From Straminergon stramineum (lineage: Eukaryota; Streptophyta; Bryopsida; Hypnales; Calliergonaceae), in the NCBI GenBank assembly GCA_963920665.1, contig OY987271.1, positions 3,846,501-3,910,500 of the forward strand: a stretch of DNA of 64,000 nt, in the 5' to 3' direction. Positions 57,808 through 64,000 of the stretch are shown here, one piece after another. A program made the translations under genes and the position numbers. Every line of letters starts with the position of its first letter. Position 1 is the first letter of the stretch. A model generated the notes under the pieces. That model saw only the letters and a list, made by a program, of their open reading frames with translations. It was not told the origin of the DNA and made no database searches.

Positions 57808-59952
57808 ATTCTTGGCGTTGAGTCTCACTTCGCCGCAATCATGGACATTTCATCATGGTCATGGGAGTTTGGATGTGGTTATAGGCACTGGAACACAATC
57901 ATAAACGTAGGGGTGTAGTCATGGGGTTCCCCTCTTCTGACAAAGAGCACCCCATGACCCTTCCTGTAGGTCAATTGTAGGGCTTTTTTTGGCATCACAG
58001 TGTCAAATCGCACGAGGAAAAAAATAATTTGGGTAAGAAATGGCAACAAATCATTAAAACTTAAATTTAAGAAAAAAATCTTGGATGAAATCGCCAATTT
58101 GTAAATGAAAATAGAATTATGGACATGTGATATGTGCTAATGTGATATTTTCTATCCAATATGTAGATGAATGTTAAAATTTGGAGCACCACTTAATAAC
58201 ATTTTATATTGCCACGTTGGCACTTCATAAAATAATTTTTTTAAAAATAAGGTGAGCTTCACTACAATGAATTTGTTGGTTCTAAAGCAAAGGGAATTGA
58301 AGGAGGCTTTGCATCGACTAAAGCTATCTACAATACAATGGATCAAGTTTTGAATACACTATTGTTTGAAAAGAAAGTAGGTGCTACAATAATTATGGTT
58401 GATATTCACAAAGCATAATCAATGATAATATCTTACCCACCATTAATCTCATCTTCAATTTAATCTCCAAATGAGTCAAAATATTTCGTTTCAAAATTTT
58501 ACAATGACAAAGCTTCTCATAGCATAGCTACATGTTTGGTAAGCTTTTAATAACACCCTAAATATTTTTGCATAACATTCTTCAACAAGTACACTCTTTT
58601 GTCTAGCTAGTGTTGACCATAATATATTAACCCTTAATTGCCTTTGCCTTCCCCTAAATTTCAAAGCAATGATATTTTCAATAACTTTGATAGATCCTTG
58701 TATGAAATGGAAGACCTTTAGTTAGTAGAAAATTCAATCATATCATCTCTTAGGAATGTATCTTGAATTTCAAATGAAAATAAATTGAATGCAATATTGT
58801 TGAAAGAGATGTAGTATTTTCAATTTCAATAACTCATTTGAAGATTGTACAATAGCGCTCTCTCCCATTCAATTTCAAATTTTCTCTTTCCTTTGAGGCA
58901 AAAAAATAAATAAAAATTGTTGGATAGTTGCCAAATTCTATAGTTAACTTCAAGAATTATCAATTAGCACAATTAGATGATCCAAATTTGCATCCAAATG
59001 AGCTTGCACTAAAGGCCATATTCATTAGATTGAGACTTTTCGCAATCTCATTTTTATCCTCAACTCGAAGATAAACAGCTTTATTTCTTTACTAGTATTT
59101 TTTTACAAATAGGTAACAACACCAACTTTTAGAATTTCATTATAGGATCACTATTTGAGCATAATTTATTTTTTATTTCAATTAATATTTTTTTAAATGA
59201 ATTTTCCATTAACTAGCATTTTGTCTCAAAATCTATGAAAAGTCTCAATATAACGAATGTGGCCTTACTAGAACCATGTACATGCAATTTCAAAAATTCT
59301 AGAGTAGATTTTAGAATCACCATATTCTAACCAAGTTGATTTATGATTCTTCTACAATCCCACACCTTCACATTTTCATACTAATTCTCTCGGTTGGGGT
59401 TCATTGTTTAGAATCATAAACAATTCAAATTGCCTCTAAATATATTGATATATAAATAGAACCTCTCTTCATGCAAGGTGCGAGGACTACACACTAAGAG
59501 ATGTTTATGCATTTAGAGAGGCTACAATGCAAGACGTTAAATCCTCCATTCGAACTGGGCCTTGCAAGGTAATTTTGTGGATTATCTAGGGGTAAAAGTA
59601 AAAAATGCCCCCTATTTTGAGACATGTCTAGGGTATGTTCTAGACATCACCTAGCTAATTTGGTGTCTCTTAATGCAATTGTAAATTCAAAATTTGCAAA
59701 AAAAATAATGTGCAAAAATTAAAAAATTCCTGCGTTTTCCCCAAGGTAAATCAATCCTTGTGGGGGCCAATTCAAATGGAGGATTTAACATCCTCCGGTC
59801 AGAAGAAGGATGTAATTCATGACCTTCCTACAATGATCAAACAAAAACTACAGATTTTGTCATTCAAGATGCAAGAAAGCTATTGTAGCCAGTAAAAGCT
59901 AAAACATTGGAATGAGAGATGCAGGTATTTGTGATCACAAAAGTTGACAATT
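57808..59952. other. No gene seen
   Basis: AT-rich sequence with only short low-complexity frames. No element ends are recognised. Confidence 0.5.
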
Positions 59953-59956
59953 TTAA

Positions 59957-60917
59957 CCCCTCACCGCCGAAGGCCCAAACGGCTCCAAAAACATCATTTC
60001 TTTTGAAGTGTTACAAATATAAATTTTAATAAGTTATAGAGATCTCAACTGTATGATCTTGTAGTGCACTTGTTGTAAATGGCTTGCAAGAAATTTGGTG
60101 TCATTTGACCGCATAGATTGAAAGATTACAATGTTTTAGTGTTGAAAATGGATGCTGAAATTTTCCCAAAAACACATTTGGAGGCAAAATTGGGTTTCTA
60201 AATCTACTCAAATGAAGAAACTTTAAACTAATAAGTGATTCAAAATCAGCATACAAATACTTTGATGAAAGAAATTATCATTTAATTGACACATTGTGTC
60301 TGCAAAATGGCTTTGAAATGTCAAAAAACAACAAGAAAAGTTGCAAAAAACACACCAAAAACTGAATCTCCTCCTACTAAAATGCTTCTCAGTCACTCAT
60401 AACTTCTTAGATGGATATGAAATTTTGTACACACAAACCAGACAAGTATGCACAACTTTTCCAAAAAAAATTATTGGAAACAAACATTGTATGAAGAAGA
60501 AACAAGCCGCCGAAGTTCACTCTAATTCAAAAATGTCGGGATTTTGAACTTCGAATTGCTCCTGAACATTCAAAACAACTTGGATTGGTATGAAAATTCT
60601 ATCACAATAACTAGACTTCAAGGGGAACACAACCCAACAAATTTTATTGAAAACGAACATTGGATGAAGGAGATACAAGCCCCCGAAGTTGCAGCCATCA
60701 AATGCAATTTGGTGAACTTGAATTGAACTTGTGAACTTCGATTGGCTTCCAAAAATTCAGTACATCTTGGATTGATCTGAAAATTTTACCACACAAACTA
60801 GAAGAGAGAGTGCAACTTTTCCAACAAGTTTTTATTGAATTCGGACATCCAATGCAAAAGTTACAAGACTTTGAATTTGACTTGAGGACACTTTTCGTCC
60901 CCTTCGGCGGTGAGGGG
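59957..60917. mobile_element. TTAA element, family F (961 bp) with 17-bp perfect TIRs
   Basis: The left terminus CCCCTCACCGCCGAAGG (59,957-59,973) is matched exactly in reverse complement at 60,901-60,917, and TTAA flanks both ends (59,953-59,956; 60,918-60,921). The termini are strikingly GC-rich against an AT-rich body. It is the best-preserved member of the TTAA group in the window. Two short + strand frames inside (60,341-60,726) coincide with an internal tandem repeat and are not called as genes. Confidence 0.8.
60390..60895 (+). repeat. Internal tandem repeat of family F element (three units, 174-185 bp)
   Basis: The order 'cttggattggtatgaaaatt', 'cacacaaactaga', 'caacttttcca', 'ttattgaa.acgaacat' and 'caagcc.ccgaagtt' recurs starting near 60,404, 60,578 and 60,763. 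The unit includes 'gccgccgaagt', which resembles the element terminus. Confidence 0.65.
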
Positions 60918-60921
60918 TTAA

Positions 60922-61866
60922 ACAGTGTAAGTTATGCGTCAATGTTGCAGTGAAGGAGGGATGTTATGAGAGTAAGATACTCTCCTGATTTCAATCACTG
61001 ACCGTGGCAGCTCACTGATGTTGTTCAGATGATCTTGCTACACCAAATTAAAGCTTAGCCATCTCTTCATTGTAAACAATAAAATACAAACTCCATATTG
61101 AGTGTGTACGTATACGATGAGTACTTGGCATTGTAGTGAACTAAAGTGACTTGTAACCCACAAATAGAAGCAATACACACCTAGTTTGTTATTTATATAT
61201 ATATATATATATCAATAAATAAAGATTGCTTAATTCGTAGAAGTTCCACTCGCACTACACAATTTGGCATCTCTTCTTTATCAATAAGTATAAATTTATA
61301 ATGCAAAGTTTTTTGTTTTTCCGTTTCGACCATTCTAAATTACAATATTTTACAAACAAAACATATATGTCACACACAATAAACCCTAACACTTAACAAA
61401 AATCTGACACACAAGGTAAAGAATTTTGAATTTTGAAGTCAAGACAAGGTTTTTGGTAAATGTGGTTGCCTTAGATGAAAGTAGCAGTAATCATTTGAAA
61501 ATAATAAGAGCAACTTGGATGAATGCCTAAATTTTTTAATTATATTTTTAAAATGGATTTTCATATATTAATTTCTGAATTGCCTCCTCATTTTTGGCAC
61601 TTTCATTAATTATTAGGCAAAAAGTTGCCCAAGCTACTTGTAAGCTACGGTTTGCTCTTTCCAAAAAAGTGTTGAAACATTTTTAAGAAACTTGTCTTTC
61701 AAGTCTTTGTCCTATAAGATCTTTCCAAGAAAGTATCTAAATTTTTTTAAGAAACTTCTCTTTGTTGTGGAATAATAAAATATTCTTGAAGAACCTTTCA
61801 TCAATCAAATAGACACTTTATACAAATTCTTGAATTGTATTCTATATTCTTTCAAAGAAAAAATTA
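60922..61866. other. No gene seen
   Basis: AT-rich sequence with an (AT)n microsatellite at about 61,192-61,212. No supported frame. Confidence 0.5.
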
Positions 61867-62771
61867 CCCTAAAAGGACCGTAACGCTTCAAAACTGCCAT
61901 TTCTAATACAAGTACCAAATTTTTGAAAAAAAACATTTTTGCACACATATAACCATAGGGTCTTGTAGTATGGTGGTTTGAAAATATGTGGAAAAAAATT
62001 CAGAAATTTCCACCATGTAGATTACAAGATATTAGCATTTGAAGTGACAAAACCCCTTTTGGGGGCCTTGCAAAAAATTGAGGAGTTGCTCTTCACAAGA
62101 TCCCATTTGTACAAAAAAAATGTCCAAAATGGTGATTCTTCTTTGGATTCATTCTTCAAGTCAAGTTTGATACAACCTTGAAAAATCTTAGATCATTTAG
62201 AATTGTACAACATAGAGGAAAAAAATAGTAAATAGAAAGAAGTAAAGAATGATTCAAAATACTAAATTGTGAAGAATTTTGTTATGGAATTGAAAAATGC
62301 CAATCCCAATGGTTGAAATGTTGTAATAATCAATCTACATCCTACGATTCTTTATTTTTCAAAAAATATTGAAAATTGAGTAAAATGAAGGACTTCAAAG
62401 TTGATTTTAGAGTTGAGAATCTATAACCACCTACAAACTAAAACTCCTTGTAACTTTTGACTCATTGATCAAAATAGAATGATTCAAAGCTTTCTACATA
62501 TATATAATTCTAGAAAACCAGTTTTAAATTTTTGTTTATGAAAAAAGTGATTTTTTTTTATCTACCAAATTGCCCATTTACAAAAAAAATAACATATTAG
62601 GCTATAACTTTTGACTCATATTCCAAATGTCATCAAATTTTGTGCATATCAAAGATATTCCTTGTCCCCACCTTCTATTAATATTTCAACCTATAATATG
62701 CAAATCTCCAATCACACGTTTTTATCTAAAATTTCTATGTTGCCTAAAAATGCATGCTAGTCCCTCAAGAG
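61867..62771 (-). mobile_element. TTAA element, family H, inverted worn copy
   Basis: The left end reads TTA CCCTAAAAGGACCG. The right end (GTTGCC...CCCTCAAGAG) abuts TTAA 62,772-62,775. The body is the reverse complement of 37,582-38,524; for example 'catttctaatacaagtaccaaattt' and 'ataaccatagggtcttgtagt' match that copy inverted. The ends are degenerate. Non-coding. Confidence 0.6.
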
Positions 62772-62775
62772 TTAA

Positions 62776-64000
62776 AAAACTTTCAACAATCAAAGAGATA
62801 CTTAGTTGAGAGTATTTCCACATATAACTAAGGGTTATCTTAGTCATTTAAATGCCTAAAAGCACCAAAATAATTAGGGAGCACCAAGCCTATAGGAAGA
62901 ATTTGAAGAAAATTTGGATGATGATGCCAAGTTGTTTCAATTTTTGAAAACAATTGAGATAAAATTGCCAATTTTAAATGAAACTCATCCAAATATGTGG
63001 ATGAAAAGATAGTTCTATCCAAAATTCAGATGAGTACTAAAATATTTGGCTACATTGATCATTTTCTTGTATATTGCCACTTCAATGCTTTTCCAAAAAA
63101 CAACCAAAATGCGTCTTGGTGATCACTGATGCAAGCATGCAAATATTTATTAACTTTATTTCAATTAGATGTGATTGAAATCACTTGAAAAAATTAATAG
63201 GGAAAAAAGGGAAGAGTCTTGGTAAAACCACTATTTTATTCAATGATAGAGCTTGTTAACTTATCTCGGGGGTAGGTAGGAAGTTGATTGTACAACTTCT
63301 TGCATTATTTTTTTTTAGCAATACCAAGCCATGAGCCGTCCATGCCACTCAATGTGTCCAATAGGGTTCAAACCCGAACCGGATTGCATGTAAGAAACTT
63401 AAATAGCCAATCAAGTTCTTAATTTGGCAACTAATTTTGTTTTTGTAAGGCTTTTATCACCTCCCTTCATTCACTATGCACTTATATTTTTTTCTTTTGA
63501 GATAGTCCCATGTTTTATTTAGCTTTGAATAAGTTGTTGAAATGAAAGGAAAAAAAATTTACCTTTCTTTTGGATTATAAAAGATTGTAACTTCATAGTT
63601 TAGAAAATATGAATAGAATTTTTTGGAGAAAGGAATAGCCAATGGATGAAATCTAGTCCACGTGGCACAACATAGGAGGCTGAAATCTACTCTCTAAGAT
63701 GGATAAGGTAGAAGATAAGAGGCAACCTTCTTTCTCCTCCATAACAAAGTTTTTTTTTCTCCTTGAATTTAGAGAGACATAGCAAGCTATGTATTATGAG
63801 TTTTGGAATGAAAATTTAAGCCCTAAAGGAGCAATTGACCAAGGGTTTTAGTCAAGGAGACATTGTCAGAAACTACAACTTTTTGGTATGTTGTTCAAAA
63901 ATGAAAATTGAATTTTTTTTAAACTTCAACTGTATAAAACAAAATCAAATTATTCAATCAAAGTGTGGAAAAAATTTCAGCTCATTCATTTGACTGCACA
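62776..64000. other. No gene seen
   Basis: AT-rich with no supported coding frame or RNA gene. A short palindromic 'gggttcaaaccc' at about 63,365 is discussed among rejected items. Confidence 0.5.

Noticed and set aside
63340..63400. tRNA or tRNA-derived SINE (gggttcaaaccc looks like a B box)
   Set aside because: No matching A box at the right distance, no cloverleaf could be formed by eye, and there is no A-rich tail or target duplication.

Overview
The window looks like nuclear DNA of a land plant. It is AT-rich and carries spliced genes with GT-AG introns, a plant GRAM/VASt gene, an ALDH12A-type (plant P5C dehydrogenase) gene copy, and PIF/Harbinger elements with a SANT/NAM-like partner ORF. 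A non-seed plant such as a bryophyte or lycophyte is my guess from overall character; the sequence does not prove it.

Only one host gene looks intact: an 18-exon VAD1-like GRAM + VASt + membrane-anchor gene on the + strand at 12,033-19,828. A possible small membrane-protein ORF lies at the left edge (974-729, - strand) in a GC-rich patch. A second host-type gene, delta1-pyrroline-5-carboxylate dehydrogenase (ALDH12A), lies on the - strand at 51,105-46,856. It keeps its exon-intron structure, but it has in-frame stops and the catalytic Cys is replaced by Tyr, so I call it a non-processed pseudogene.

Most of the rest is mobile DNA. (1) About 22.1-32.6 kb is a decayed, roughly 10 kb Plavaka-type (CACTA superfamily) transposon. 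It has a multi-exon transposase on the - strand, a divergent unidentified second gene on the + strand, and subterminal repeats at both ends. (2) Two PIF/Harbinger elements have exact 3-bp target duplications and terminal inverted repeats (42,174-45,894 with TAA; 52,060-57,571 with TTA). In each, a SANT/NAM-like ORF1 on the + strand converges on a DDE transposase on the - strand. ORF1 of the first is intact, while both transposases are broken. (3) A family-rich set of TTAA-flanked elements ends in CCCCTAAA-like inverted termini and looks piggyBac-like and non-autonomous. Examples are at 1,478-2,630, 10,780-10,999, 20,181-21,541, 36,980-39,090, 41,194-41,697, 57,582-57,803, 59,957-60,917 and 61,867-62,771. 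Several sit back to back and share one TTAA. (4) There are large fold-back palindromes (34.2-35.1 kb and 39.2-40.9 kb) and several tandem repeats.

A theme across unrelated elements and the ALDH12A copy is loss of reading frame mainly through stop codons that could be C-to-T changes (CAG to TAG, CGA to TGA, CAA to TAA) rather than through indels. This fits methylation-driven decay of silenced DNA. The remaining AT-rich intervals show no gene I can support.
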